The notes below the pieces were generated by a model. The model searched no databases. It saw nothing but the letters and a program-made list of their open reading frames with translations, and had not been told where the DNA came from. This document shows positions 1 to 8,144 of a DNA stretch of 64,000 nt, in pieces. How positions within the stretch are numbered: position 1 is the first letter of the stretch; the number at the start of each line of letters is the position of its first letter. Location of the stretch: NCBI GenBank assembly GCA_963839725.1, contig CAWIWT010000046.1, positions 434,001-498,000 of the forward strand, in the 5' to 3' direction. This DNA comes from Kumtagia sp963839725 (GTDB taxonomy: Bacteria; Pseudomonadota; Alphaproteobacteria; Rhizobiales; Rhizobiaceae). A program made the position numbers and the translations under genes.

Positions 1-158
1 TGGGCTTCCTCGCGGAGGCGGCGAGCCGCCTCGAGCTCGGCGCGGATCTTGTCGGCGCGATCGTCGAGCGATTTGCCGATAATGCCCGGAACCTTCAGAT
101 AGACGGCGATGGCGAGAAAGATGATCAGGCCAACTAGTGCCCAGAATGTGGCATCCAT
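1..158 (-). CDS. atpF: ATP synthase F0 subunit b (partial)
   Basis: Peripheral-stalk subunit b of F0F1 ATP synthase, which holds F1 still while the c-ring rotates. Only the first 52 codons are in the window and the rest lies to the left. Visible are an N-terminal membrane anchor (residues about 4-20, FWALVGLIIFLAIAV) and the start of the charged, alanine/glutamate-rich stalk helix (KSLDDRADKIRAELEAARRL). The ATG at 158 lies nine bases past the stop of subunit b', as expected for the last gene of the rhizobial atpI-B-E-b'-b operon. Family assignment is secure from sequence and context. Confidence 0.93.
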   Translation of the reverse strand, partial: MDATFWALVGLIIFLAIAVYLKVPGIIGKSLDDRADKIRAELEAARRLREEA

Positions 159-167
159 GATCGCCCC

Positions 168-812
168 CTATCCCTTTACCGACTTGACCGCGGCCGCAAC
201 CGAAGCTTTGTCGACGCTGCCGCCAATCAGTTCTCGGACGATCGCCGCCGCGGTATCTTCGGCAATTGTGCCGACCTCGTTCATGGCTTTGGCCTTGATC
301 GAAGCGATGTTGGCTTCGGCCTTTTGCAGCTTAGCTTCGAGCTCGGCCTCGACGCGCTTGCGCTCGGCTTCAGCGTCGGCGCGAGCCTTGTCGCGCGCTT
401 TCTGGCCGATCGTGTTGGCGTTGGCCTTGGCTTCGGCCAGTTCCTGCTCGTAGGCGGCAACGGCGGCGTCAGCCTCTTCCTTCATGCGGGCAGCCTGGTC
501 GAGGTCCTGCGCGATGCGGTCGCGGCGAACCTCGAGAATGCCGCCGATGCGCGGAAGCACGACCCTCTTCAAGAACAGGTAGAAAAGCCCGAAGGTGATC
601 GCCAGCCACAGGATCTGTGACGGGAAATATTCCGGATTGAACGGCGGAAAGCCGCCCGAGCCATGGCCTTCGGCCGGCACTTCGGTATGGGCGTCGCCGC
701 CCGCCGCCGCGTCATGCGCGCCAGTAGCCGCATCGGTTTGGCCTTGGCCTTCCGTATGCGCTTCGCCTTCCGCCGGCGCGGCTTCCTGAGCGTAGGCAGA
801 TGTCACAAACAT
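168..812 (-). CDS. atpF2: ATP synthase F0 subunit b'
   Basis: Second, diverged peripheral-stalk subunit (b') of F0F1 ATP synthase; photosynthetic and many alphaproteobacteria use a b/b' heterodimer. The 214-residue product has an unusually long N-terminal extension (residues 1-62) rich in Ala, Gly, Glu and His. A single membrane helix follows (about 65-82, SQILWLAITFGLFYLF), then a long amphipathic stalk rich in Ala, Lys and Glu. The first nine residues (MFVTSAYAQ) resemble the end of a signal peptide. It lies between atpE and atpF in the same direction. Confidence 0.92.
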   Translation of the reverse strand: MFVTSAYAQEAAPAEGEAHTEGQGQTDAATGAHDAAAGGDAHTEVPAEGHGSGGFPPFNPEYFPSQILWLAITFGLFYLFLKRVVLPRIGGILEVRRDRIAQDLDQAARMKEEADAAVAAYEQELAEAKANANTIGQKARDKARADAEAERKRVEAELEAKLQKAEANIASIKAKAMNEVGTIAEDTAAAIVRELIGGSVDKASVAAAVKSVKG

Positions 813-889
813 GATCGTCCCCTGTGCGGAACCAGCCGCAAAGACGGCAAGAGCCGGTTGCCGGCTCCAGCCAAGCTCTTCGCGACGTA

Positions 890-1114
890 TCAGCCGAACA
901 GTGCCAGAAGGGCGATGAGCAGCGAGAAGATGCCCAGAGCTTCCGTCACGGCGAAGCCGAAGATCAGGCGGCCGAACTGGCCGTCAGCCGCCGACGGATT
1001 GCGCAGCGCGCCGGCGAGGTAGTTTCCGAAAATGGTGCCGAGGCCAATGCCCGCGCCACCCATTCCGAGGCACGCGATGCCGGCGCCGATGTACTTTGCT
1101 GCTTCAGCTTCCAT
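890..1114 (-). CDS. atpE: ATP synthase F0 subunit c
   Basis: Proteolipid subunit that forms the rotating c-ring in the membrane. The 74 residues make a classic two-helix hairpin. Helix 1 is glycine/alanine-rich (about 9-30), the polar loop carries R38-N39-P40, and helix 2 holds the proton-binding acid Glu58 in the context FAVTEALGIF. Glutamate rather than aspartate, with no extra sodium ligands that I can see, fits a proton-driven enzyme. Length and loop are normal for the family. Same operon as its neighbours. Confidence 0.96.
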   Translation of the reverse strand: MEAEAAKYIGAGIACLGMGGAGIGLGTIFGNYLAGALRNPSAADGQFGRLIFGFAVTEALGIFSLLIALLALFG

Positions 1115-1182
1115 TTCTTCAACTCCTTCGTGAATCTGGAAAGTCTTCGATTGGCTGGCGGATCACCGCCGATGAAAGTGTC

Positions 1183-1932
1183 CTAGTGTCCCGGGTGCAG
1201 GGCGTCGTTGAGATACATGCAGGTCAACACCGCGAAGACGTAGGCCTGCAGGAACGCTACCAGGAATTCGAGAGCGGTCAGCGCAACGGTCATCGCCAGC
1301 GGCAGCACCGAGCCGGCTACGCCGACAATACCCATTGCGCTCAGCGAGGTGACGAAACCCGCGAACACTTTGAGCGTGATGTGGCCGGCCAGCATGTTGG
1401 CGAAAAGACGAACGGAAAGGCTGATCGGCCGCGACAGGAACGAGATCACCTCGATCAAGACGACCAGCGGCACCAGCAAACCGGGAATGCCATGCGGCAC
1501 GAACAGTTTGAGGAAGCCGAAGCCGTGCTTCATGAAACCGTAGATGATGACGGTGCCGATCACCAGCAGCGCCAGCGTGAAGGTGACGATGATGTGGCTG
1601 GTGACGGTGAAGAAGTAGGGGAACATGCCGAGCAGGTTCGCAACCAGCACGAACATGAACAGCGAGAACACCATCGGGAAGAATTTCATGCCATGCGTGC
1701 CGGCGGCATCGCGCAGCATGTTGGCAATGAATTCGTAGGACATTTCCGAGATCGACTGCAGGCGTGCCGGCACCAGGCTGCGGCTCGACGTCGTCAGGTA
1801 CAGGAAAGCGCCGGCGCCAACAGCGGTCGCCACCATGAACAGCGAGGAGTTGGTGAAAGAAAAATCCATCCCGCCGATTTCGATCGGAATGATCTTCGCG
1901 ATCTGGAACTGGTGGATCGGATCGTTGGCCAT
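1183..1932 (-). CDS. atpB: ATP synthase F0 subunit a
   Basis: Stator subunit a, which forms the two proton half-channels against the c-ring. The 249-residue protein has several long hydrophobic segments. The essential arginine is Arg175 in the helix SLSVRLFANMLAGH, where the family signature places it. It lies in the order atpI-atpB-atpE on the minus strand, 68 bp upstream of atpE. Length is standard for rhizobial subunit a. Confidence 0.96.
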   Translation of the reverse strand: MANDPIHQFQIAKIIPIEIGGMDFSFTNSSLFMVATAVGAGAFLYLTTSSRSLVPARLQSISEMSYEFIANMLRDAAGTHGMKFFPMVFSLFMFVLVANLLGMFPYFFTVTSHIIVTFTLALLVIGTVIIYGFMKHGFGFLKLFVPHGIPGLLVPLVVLIEVISFLSRPISLSVRLFANMLAGHITLKVFAGFVTSLSAMGIVGVAGSVLPLAMTVALTALEFLVAFLQAYVFAVLTCMYLNDALHPGH

Positions 1933-1972
1933 TCGGCCCCCCTCGGCTTTCGGCGCGGCGCGCCGGTCAAGT

Positions 1973-2416
1973 TCAGTCGTTACCGCTGTCTTCCGGGCGC
2001 TTCTGCGCCCGTATTCCAGCCTCGGCGACCATGCCCGCCGAACGCATGACGTTCAACACACCGGCGCCAAATCCCAGCAGCAGGAAGACGATCAACCCCC
2101 AGGGCGATGTTCCCGCCAGTTTGTCGATGATCCAGCCAATGCCGGCACCAACCACCACTCCGGCGATGAATTCGCTCGACAGCCTGAGTGCCTGGCCGTA
2201 ACCGGCAACGCCCGACGATCTGGCTCCGTTCCTCCCATCGCCTTCGTCGCGCTTTCTAGACGCGAGCGATGCTTCAAGACTTTGCCTGCGCTGCTCCAGC
2301 TCGCGCTCGGAATCGCCGGCATGGCCTCTATTCCCTGGTCCGGTTTTTCCGGTTTCGTCCGGCTTTTCGCCGCCAGCCACCGCAACCCCCTCGCCCGGAT
2401 AGGAACGTCTTTCCAT
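1973..2416 (-). CDS. atpI: ATP synthase assembly protein I
   Basis: AtpI-type membrane protein encoded first in many F0 operons; it is thought to assist c-ring assembly or Mg uptake. The N-terminal half is a charged, low-complexity Glu/Arg/Gly segment. The C-terminal half has two membrane helices separated by a short loop (FIAGVVVGAGIGWIIDKLAG and LIVFLLLGFGAGVLN), the usual AtpI core. I place the start at 2416 (MERRSYPG), since the extra 16 codons upstream to 2464 look unlike coding sequence. The gene is 41 bp from atpB and probably cotranscribed. The exact start is uncertain. Confidence 0.85.
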   Translation of the reverse strand: MERRSYPGEGVAVAGGEKPDETGKTGPGNRGHAGDSERELEQRRQSLEASLASRKRDEGDGRNGARSSGVAGYGQALRLSSEFIAGVVVGAGIGWIIDKLAGTSPWGLIVFLLLGFGAGVLNVMRSAGMVAEAGIRAQKRPEDSGND

Positions 2417-2464
2417 CCGCTTTAAAGTCGCGGGCAACATAGTTAGCACGCCTGCCCCCGTCAA

Positions 2465-2607
2465 GCCACGGAGAGGTTTGGCGGCATATGTATTTTTCCT
2501 ATCTATATCAATTAGTTAGAGAAGTGCGACATACTGACCCGCGATTCGTGGCGGGCAACAGTGCGGATTGGCGCCGGAAGCGCGGCGGATACTGCCTTAA
2601 CTGAGGC
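2465..2607. other. intergenic region upstream of atp operon
   Basis: Short AT-richer gap that should hold the promoter of the leftward atpI-B-E-b'-b operon. Reading the minus strand, an AT-rich stretch near 2485-2515 could hold a -10 element. I see no convincing -35/-10 pair and no hairpin. Confidence 0.35.
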
Positions 2608-3791
2608 TCAGCTCCAGCCGCCGCCATAGGTGCGATAGAAGATATGCAGACCGATCTTGGTCATCTTCTTCATGCTCCGCGCCCAGCCCGGGCTGACATA
2701 TTGCGCGTAGTAGTGCGTCGAGGAACCGACTTCCGGAATGAATATCTTTCCGGCGGTGACCGCCATCGCGATCTCCACCGCCCGCTTGTAGTGCCAGGGG
2801 CTGAGAATGCGATCCTTGACGCCGTCGCAGGCGAAGGAGAACTGGCAGCGGTTTTTCCAATCGCCGTTCTGGTAGACGACGCCACAAATCGTTTTGGGAT
2901 AGGCGGGGTTGCGGACGCGATTGAGCACCACCTGGGCGACAGCGGCCTGGCCGCGTGCCGATTCGCCACGCGCCTCGAAATAAATGGCGTTGGCGAGGCA
3001 CTGTTGCTCGTCTGTCGAGAATACCGACGCCGGAAGCGGGTTGCTCAGCCACGCGTGATCGCCCTTGCCCATCGGCGGAATGAACCGGCCTTCCTCAGGC
3101 TCGCCGTTCAGAAGCGCTTCGAACGGCGAGGATGAGGCATAATCGGGCTTCGGCGGCGCATAGGCGGTGGCCAGAGCGTCGGCCTTTTCGTTGGTCACGA
3201 GAGCGGCGAGATAGGCTGGCACTTCCGGATCCGTCTTCTTGTCCTGCTTGAGATAGAAGGCTTGGGCGATCTCGATTTCCTTACCTTTGATGTCCGGCTT
3301 GACGAACGCCATCTTCAGTTCGGGACCGACCGTCGACCGGAGGATGAAGGAGGTGCGGTCAAGGATGGAGCCGGCATTGAAGAATTTCGGTGGTGCGACC
3401 GGCACGACGTTGACGATGCGGCCCTTCTTTTCGGCGCGGTTGATGCGCGCTTCGTCAGGCGTTTCGGCTTCGGATTGGCCTTGCCGCGAAATGCGACGGC
3501 GCCAATGCCGGTTGTCGTGATGCCCGAGCCGGAAATCGAACCGGTCGTTATGTCGGCATCGATAAATGGCATCTCGGCGGCGTGAACGGAACCCGCAACG
3601 GATTTTTCTACATAGCCGTTCCAGCGAGACGACGGCGCCTCGATGCCGGAAACCATGCTCGCCATGTCCTGATAGGCGGCGACCGTCGGAAACCCAAGCC
3701 AGATGCCAAGCCCAATCACCAAAGGCGGAAGGAAGGAAGATTTCGATGGAAAAGCAACGGCTAGCCGTCGCGACGCAAGACGTCGGAACAC
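2608..3791 (-). pseudogene. SleB-type cell-wall hydrolase, frameshifted
   Basis: Cell-wall hydrolase of the Hydrolase_2/SleB family, a muramidase-type activity on peptidoglycan. The reading frame from 3791 gives an N-terminal membrane anchor (FLPPLVIGLGIWLGF, residues about 20-34) and about 108 residues of the expected protein. A different frame then continues from about 3475 to 2608 with the whole catalytic domain. That domain includes YFEARGES (catalytic Glu), VVLNRVRNPAYP, CQFSFACDG and the C-terminal GLHIFYRTYGGGWS. The frame change lies between 3462 and 3478: restoring one G to AAGCC (minus strand) gives KAETPDEARINRAEKKGR and rejoins the two parts into about 395 residues, a normal family length. 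This is either a real one-base deletion or a consensus error. Confidence 0.85.
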
Positions 3792-3963
3792 GAATGACTC
3801 TCCAGGACGCGACAGGAACCCAACGGAGAGAACAATCGTGTATTAACCTTGATGGAGGGTTAATTTTTGCGAGGTTTACTCGGTTGGAGCTAGCGGCATC
3901 TCATGGTGCTGAGGGCAGCGGCGTACAGGACCGACACAGGGCAGGCCCAAACCCAAATGAATC
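3792..3963. other. intergenic region between hydrolase and hicAB
   Basis: About 170 bp without a gene, between the leftward hydrolase and the rightward hicAB pair. The AT-rich part around 3838-3870 presumably holds the hydrolase promoter. I see no recognisable element. Confidence 0.3.
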
Positions 3964-3995
3964 CACACTTGTGTTGACTTCCACATTTATGTGGA
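3964..3995 (+). promoter_or_regulatory. hicAB promoter with two inverted repeats
   Basis: A -35-like TTGACT lies at 3974-3979 and is flanked by two palindromes: CACA-CT-TGTG at 3964-3973 and a perfect TCCACA-TTTA-TGTGGA at 3980-3995. The second ends 13 bp before the hicA ATG (4009), between -35 and start codon, where a repressor would block polymerase. HicB-type antitoxins autorepress by binding such repeats through their C-terminal DNA-binding domain, so these are the likely operators (inference). Confidence 0.55.
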
Positions 3996-4008
3996 GCATG
4001 CTAGACAA

Positions 4009-4194
4009 ATGAATGGCAAGGAACTCAAGAAATGGCTCGCGGCTCAGGGCTGCACGTTCGAAACCAAAAGGGGTGGCTCGGGTCACCTGATTGTGCGGTG
4101 AGGCGACCGGAAATCGGAACTCCCGATGCACGGGGCAGGTAAAGAACTTGGCAGCGGATTGGTGAATGCTATCAAGCAACTAGGACTGAAGTGA
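4009..4194 (+). pseudogene. hicA: HicA-family toxin, in-frame nonsense codon
   Basis: HicA toxin (small double-stranded-RNA-binding-fold mRNA interferase) of a type II toxin-antitoxin pair. Reading from ATG 4009 gives NGKELKKWLAAQGC, the strand with G22-G23-S24-G25-H26 (the catalytic His of the family) and HLIVR. A TGA stop follows at 4099-4101, codon 31. Reading through it, the same frame continues with GDRKSELPMHGAGKELG and SGLVNAIKQLGLK to a second stop at 4192-4194, the full expected length of 61 codons. A single change (CGA to TGA) would explain it. The final stop overlaps the hicB ATG as TGATG, the usual translational coupling. Confidence 0.8.
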
Positions 4195-4616
4195 TGCTCG
4201 GATACAGAATCGAACTCACTCCCGACGACAACGAAACCTTTCTCGTTACGTGCCCGCAACTCCCGATAGTCGCCTCGTTCGGCGAGACCAGGGAGGATGC
4301 GCGCCATCATGCAGTCGATGCGATAGAAACCGCCCTCGGCAGCATGATTGGCGATGGCGAAGACATTCCGGTTCCGGACGACCTGGAAGGCGAAATCGTC
4401 TATCTGCCGACGCTGACGGCTTTGAAAGTCAATCTTTATTGGGCTCTTCGAGCATCCGACATTACTCGAGCGGAACTTTCACGTCGCCTTGGATGGAATC
4501 GCAATTCAGTGGACAGACTGTTCCTCTTGGATCACAAGTCGCGGCTGGAACAGCTTGAGGCTGCATTTGCAGCGCTCAACCGCACAATCGATGTTGAAAT
4601 ACACGTGGCGGCGTGA
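4194..4616 (+). CDS. hicB: HicB-family antitoxin
   Basis: Antitoxin partner of HicA. The N-terminal part (about 1-60) is the HicB partial RNase-H-like fold (YRIELTPDD, TCPQLPIVASFGETREDA, DAIETALGSMI). The C-terminal part (about 80-125) is a helix-turn-helix (DITRAELSRRLGWNRNSVDRLF), which is expected to bind the palindromes in front of hicA. The frame is intact at 140 residues although the toxin carries a nonsense codon, consistent with an antitoxin outliving its toxin. An in-frame GTG at 4191 is possible, but ATG 4194 overlaps the hicA stop and is preferred. Confidence 0.88.
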   Translation: MLGYRIELTPDDNETFLVTCPQLPIVASFGETREDARHHAVDAIETALGSMIGDGEDIPVPDDLEGEIVYLPTLTALKVNLYWALRASDITRAELSRRLGWNRNSVDRLFLLDHKSRLEQLEAAFAALNRTIDVEIHVAA

Positions 4617-4627
4617 CCGCCAGTTGC

Positions 4628-4655
4628 TGAGCCTGCCCTCGCGGGACAAGGCTCA
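4628..4655. terminator. hairpin at convergent hicB/der ends
   Basis: A 7 bp stem TGAGCCT (4628-4634) pairs with AGGCTCA (4649-4655), with further pairing of CCC and GGG inside. It lies between the convergent ends of hicB and der and overlaps the der stop. There is no clean U-run on either strand, so it is at best a weak bidirectional terminator. Confidence 0.35.
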
Positions 4656-6092
4656 GCGCTTCTTCTTCGCCTTGTTTGCGTAGGGATTGTCCGACGCGCG
4701 CATCGCGATCCGGATCGGAACGCCGTCCAGGCCGAAGGATTCACGCAGGCTGTTGGACAGATAGCGCACATAGGACTGCGGCATGGCATCGGGGCGCGAG
4801 CAGGAGACGACAAAGCCCGGCGGGCGCGCTTTGACCTGCGTGATGTACTTGACCTTCAGACGGCGCCCGGCGACGGCGGGCGGCGGGTGGTGCGCCAAAA
4901 TTCCTTCCAACCAGCGATTGAGCCTGCCGGTGGAGACGCGGCTGTTCCAGATGCGATGAGTCTCGATCACCGCGGCCATCAGCTTGTCGAGACCACGGCC
5001 GGTTTCGGCGGAGATCGGCACGGCACGCAGGCCGCGCGCCTGTGGCAACAGCCGCTCGGTCTTCTCCCGTAATTCGGCAAGTGTTTGCTGCGGCGTGTCG
5101 ATCAGATCCCATTTGTTGAAGGCGATGACCGGCGCCCTCCCCTCACGGATGATCAGGTCGGCGATCTGCAAATCCTGCTTCTCGAATGGGATGGTGGCGT
5201 CAAAGACGATAACCACCACCTCGGCGAACTTTATGGCGCGCAAGCCATCGGCAACCGACAGCTTCTCAAGTTTTTCCTGAACCCTTGCCTTTCGCCGCAA
5301 ACCGGCGGTGTCGAAGAGCTTGATGCGCCGACCGCCCCAATCCCAGTCGACAGATATCGAATCGCGGGTGATGCCAGCTTCCGGGCCGGTCAGCAGCCGC
5401 TCCTCGCCGATCAGGGCGTTGATCAGTGTCGATTTTCCGGAATTCGGGCGACCGACAACGGCAATCCGCATTGGCTTGGTTTCGTCATAGGCAGGTTCGC
5501 TGTCGGCTTCCGATTCGGCGATATCCTCGCCGATCAGCACGTCGCTCTCGGCCGCAATATCGTCGGCATCTTCTTCCTCCTCGGGGAAGCAGCGCTCCTC
5601 GCCAAGCGCTTCGACCATCGCGTCGCGCAGGTCCGGCATGCCCTGGCCGTGCTCGGCCGAAATCGCTATCGGCTCACCGAGGCCAGCCTCCCACGCCTCC
5701 AGCAAGCCGGCTTCCGAGGCGCGCGATTCGGACTTGTTGGCGGCGAGCACTACAGGCTTGCCGGCCTTGCGCACGATATCGGCGAAGGCCCTGTCGTCCG
5801 GCAGCAGCCCGGCGCGGGCATCGACCAGGAAGACCACCAGGTCGGCCTCGCGGATGGCAATCTCGGTCTGCTGGCGCATGCGGCCCTGCAGCGTCTCCGG
5901 CGCAGATGTCTCAAAGCCAGCCGTATCGATGACGTCGAAATTCAGATCGTAGAGTTTTGCCGGATGGACGCGCCGGTCGCGGGTGACCCCCGGCGTATCG
6001 TCAACGAGCGCGAGCTTCTTGCCGGCGAGGCGGTTGAACAGCGTCGACTTGCCGACATTCGGCCGGCCGATGATGGCAACCTTGAATGTCAT
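4653..6092 (-). CDS. der: ribosome biogenesis GTPase Der (EngA)
   Basis: Essential double GTPase needed for 50S ribosome assembly. The 479-residue protein shows two complete G domains. The first has GRPNVGKS (9-16), DTAG (56-59) and NKSE (119-122). The second has GRPNSGKS (214-221), DTAG (261-264) and NKWD. A C-terminal KH-like domain ends in a lysine-rich tail (KAKKKR). An acidic linker (about 170-205, EEEEDADD) joins the two G domains, as in other rhizobial Der proteins. The start ATG overlaps the stop of the upstream TPR gene, so the two are translationally coupled. Confidence 0.97.
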   Translation of the reverse strand: MTFKVAIIGRPNVGKSTLFNRLAGKKLALVDDTPGVTRDRRVHPAKLYDLNFDVIDTAGFETSAPETLQGRMRQQTEIAIREADLVVFLVDARAGLLPDDRAFADIVRKAGKPVVLAANKSESRASEAGLLEAWEAGLGEPIAISAEHGQGMPDLRDAMVEALGEERCFPEEEEDADDIAAESDVLIGEDIAESEADSEPAYDETKPMRIAVVGRPNSGKSTLINALIGEERLLTGPEAGITRDSISVDWDWGGRRIKLFDTAGLRRKARVQEKLEKLSVADGLRAIKFAEVVVIVFDATIPFEKQDLQIADLIIREGRAPVIAFNKWDLIDTPQQTLAELREKTERLLPQARGLRAVPISAETGRGLDKLMAAVIETHRIWNSRVSTGRLNRWLEGILAHHPPPAVAGRRLKVKYITQVKARPPGFVVSCSRPDAMPQSYVRYLSNSLRESFGLDGVPIRIAMRASDNPYANKAKKKR

Positions 6093-6757
6093 CAGGACGC
6101 GCCGCCGGAGCCAGTGATCAGCTCCGACATCATACCGGCGCGCTCACGGATGTTGGTGGGCGCTGCCTGGTCCGCAGCGATCTGGTCGAAGAACACCAGC
6201 GCATCCTTGGCCTTACCTGCCTTCCAGGCGGCAAGACCGAGCGCCTCGCGGGCAGAATGGCGCAGCGCATTGGCATCATCGGTGAGCACCTCGACGCGCT
6301 TCGAAACGTCCTCGTAAGAGCCGTTGTCGACAAGGATATAGCCGGCGCGAAGCCTCGCCACGTCGCGGATCGCCTGCGGTGTGGAGCCGTCGGCGGCGAC
6401 TTCGTCGAACTGGGTTACAGCGCCGGCAAAGTCGCCCTTGTCGGCAAGCACGGTGGCGGTGCGCATGCGGGCGAGCAGCGGATAGGCGCCGTAGCCGCCC
6501 GTTTCGAGATCCTGCAGCGCCTTCAGCGCGTCATCCTGCTTGCCGTCCCTGGCAAGGGTAAGCGCTTGGGCAAATGCGTCACCGGAGGCGTCAGCCTTAC
6601 TGTCCACCCACCATTCGTAAGTAACGAAAGCCGCGGTTGCGAGAACGACCAAGACGGCAGCGACGATCGCGATCGGGCCAAAGCGATCCCACAGGGCCTT
6701 CGCCTGGTCCTGGCGGAGTTCCTGATTGACTTCGCGGATAAAGCTGTCGTCCGACAT
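6092..6757 (-). CDS. TPR membrane protein, YfgM-like
   Basis: Tetratricopeptide-type protein with one membrane helix (about 28-47, GPIAIVAAVLVVLATAAFV) after a short charged N-terminus. A helical-repeat domain rich in Ala, Leu and Asp follows. This matches the YfgM/TPR_21 family encoded next to der in many proteobacteria. In E. coli, YfgM joins the SecYEG-associated periplasmic chaperone network; the function here is inferred. It overlaps der by four bases (ATGA) and is the first gene of this two-gene unit. Confidence 0.82.
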   Translation of the reverse strand: MSDDSFIREVNQELRQDQAKALWDRFGPIAIVAAVLVVLATAAFVTYEWWVDSKADASGDAFAQALTLARDGKQDDALKALQDLETGGYGAYPLLARMRTATVLADKGDFAGAVTQFDEVAADGSTPQAIRDVARLRAGYILVDNGSYEDVSKRVEVLTDDANALRHSAREALGLAAWKAGKAKDALVFFDQIAADQAAPTNIRERAGMMSELITGSGGAS

Positions 6758-7132
6758 CGTTCCAAACCATATTTTCGTGCGGCACGCCCTTGTGCGCCCG
6801 CCTTGTAGCGCAATTTTGCCGCCATGGAAGGGGTTTTTGGACGCCGGTCCTTACCCCCCCTTGTGGGAGGGCAATCGCATATGGCTAACTCTGATGGTCG
6901 AGATTAGCGCCGAGCGCCCATCCTTGTCGTCATTCCTGGCCTCGTGAGCGAGCGCCAGCGAGCGGAGAGCGTCGGGAATGACGACAGCGAGGGGCGTTTG
7001 TCGCTAATCGCTAGCGCGTCCCATAGGCGATTGCCCTGCCCCTTGGGGAGAGGGTAAAGGCAACACCCTGTTCCCAAGTCGGCCACAATCATGGCATAGC
7101 GCTCGCCCTTTCGACCCATCAAAGAGTTGCTG
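6758..7132. other. gene-free region holding a long palindrome
   Basis: 375 bp between divergent genes, so it must hold both promoters. Most of it is occupied by the imperfect inverted repeat 6851-7057 (separate entry). I see no small gene. Confidence 0.5.
6851..7057. repeat. long imperfect inverted repeat (intergenic element)
   Basis: The left arm TTACCCCCCCTTGTGGGAGG and the following GGCAATCGCATATGG pair with CCCATAGGCGATTGCC and CCCCTTGGGGAGAGGGTAA on the right. Inside, GTCGTCATTCC (about 6927) pairs with GGAATGACGAC (about 6974). The whole block folds into one long hairpin without coding capacity. It resembles in plan the other intergenic palindromes of the window but has different arm sequences. 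Confidence 0.7.
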
Positions 7133-8128
7133 ATGTCCGTATTGCTGCGTTGCTCGGTTGCGCTTGCCTGCCTGTCATCTTCGATAGCCAATGCCGGGCC
7201 GCCGCCTGAGCGGCCGCATCAGGTGGTCATCATCTCATTCGACGGCGCAAACGATATTTCCCAGTGGCAGCGGAGCCGGACGCTGGCGGCGAGCACCGGC
7301 GCGAACTTCACCTATTTCCTCTCCTGCGTCTTTCTGCTCTCCCCGGAAGCACGGAAAATCTATCAAGGGCCGTATCAAAAGGCTGGACGATCCAATGTCG
7401 GATTCGCGCGCTCGAAGCAGGACGTGGCGGCGCGGCTCGATCAAATCTGGCTGGCGCGTTCCGAGGGTCACGACATCGCCAGCCACGGTTGCGGTCATTT
7501 CGACGGCGGCAACTGGAGCGCAACGGATTGGCGGCGCGAGTTTTCGTCCTTCGCCACCATTCTGCGCGATGCCTGGCGCATCAACGGCATCCCCGGAGAA
7601 CCGTCCGGCTGGCAGCATTTCGCCCAAACCGAGATCAAGGGCTTTCGCGCGCCCTATCTGTCGACAGGCAGGCATCTCGACGAGGCGCTTTCGGCGACCG
7701 GCTACGCCTACAACGCAAGCGGTGTTTCGCGAGACGTTGCCGAGCCCTCAAGGAAGAGCGGCGTACTGGATTTCGCGCTGCCGCTGATTCCTGAAGGCGC
7801 GTCCGGGCGAAAGGTCATCGCCATGGACTATAATCTGTTCGTGCGGCACTCCGGCGGCTTCGAGCGCAGCGATAATGACGGCAAGTTCGAAGAGCACGCA
7901 CTGGCGGCATTCCACTCGGCCTTCGACAGAGAATATGCTGGCAGCCGCACGCCGCTGCAGTATGGCTTTCACTTCACGCTAATGAATGACGGCGCTTATT
8001 GGCGCGCGCTCGAGCGCTTCGCCCATGACGTCTGCACCAAGCCGGATGTCGATTGCATCAGCTACGCCGATTTCGTCGCGCGCCGCGAAGCGATCCATGG
8101 CGTGGCGGCAAGCAGCGTGGGCGGGTGA
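7133..8128 (+). CDS. exported polysaccharide deacetylase-like protein
   Basis: Probable secreted carbohydrate deacetylase (NodB-fold, carbohydrate esterase 4 superfamily). A signal peptide covers about residues 1-21 (LACLSSSIANA). Motif 1 is SFDGAND (35-41) in place of TFDDG. Motif 2 is H113-D-I-A-S-H118, with H122 close by. Motif 3 is RAPY (172-175). These residues would bind the metal and the catalytic water. The substrate is unknown. The ATG at 7133 puts the signal peptide at the N-terminus. It is convergent with the bacA-like gene. Confidence 0.8.
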   Translation: MSVLLRCSVALACLSSSIANAGPPPERPHQVVIISFDGANDISQWQRSRTLAASTGANFTYFLSCVFLLSPEARKIYQGPYQKAGRSNVGFARSKQDVAARLDQIWLARSEGHDIASHGCGHFDGGNWSATDWRREFSSFATILRDAWRINGIPGEPSGWQHFAQTEIKGFRAPYLSTGRHLDEALSATGYAYNASGVSRDVAEPSRKSGVLDFALPLIPEGASGRKVIAMDYNLFVRHSGGFERSDNDGKFEEHALAAFHSAFDREYAGSRTPLQYGFHFTLMNDGAYWRALERFAHDVCTKPDVDCISYADFVARREAIHGVAASSVGG

Positions 8129-8144
8129 TCGGACGCCATTCCGG

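Noticed and set aside
4099..4101. Selenocysteine or recoding at the hicA TGA
   Set aside because: No SECIS-like hairpin beside it, and the residue is Arg in the family; a point mutation or error is simpler.
5085..6317. Long plus-strand frame of 410 residues opposite der
   Set aside because: Antisense artefact of GC-rich codon bias over a clearly conserved gene.
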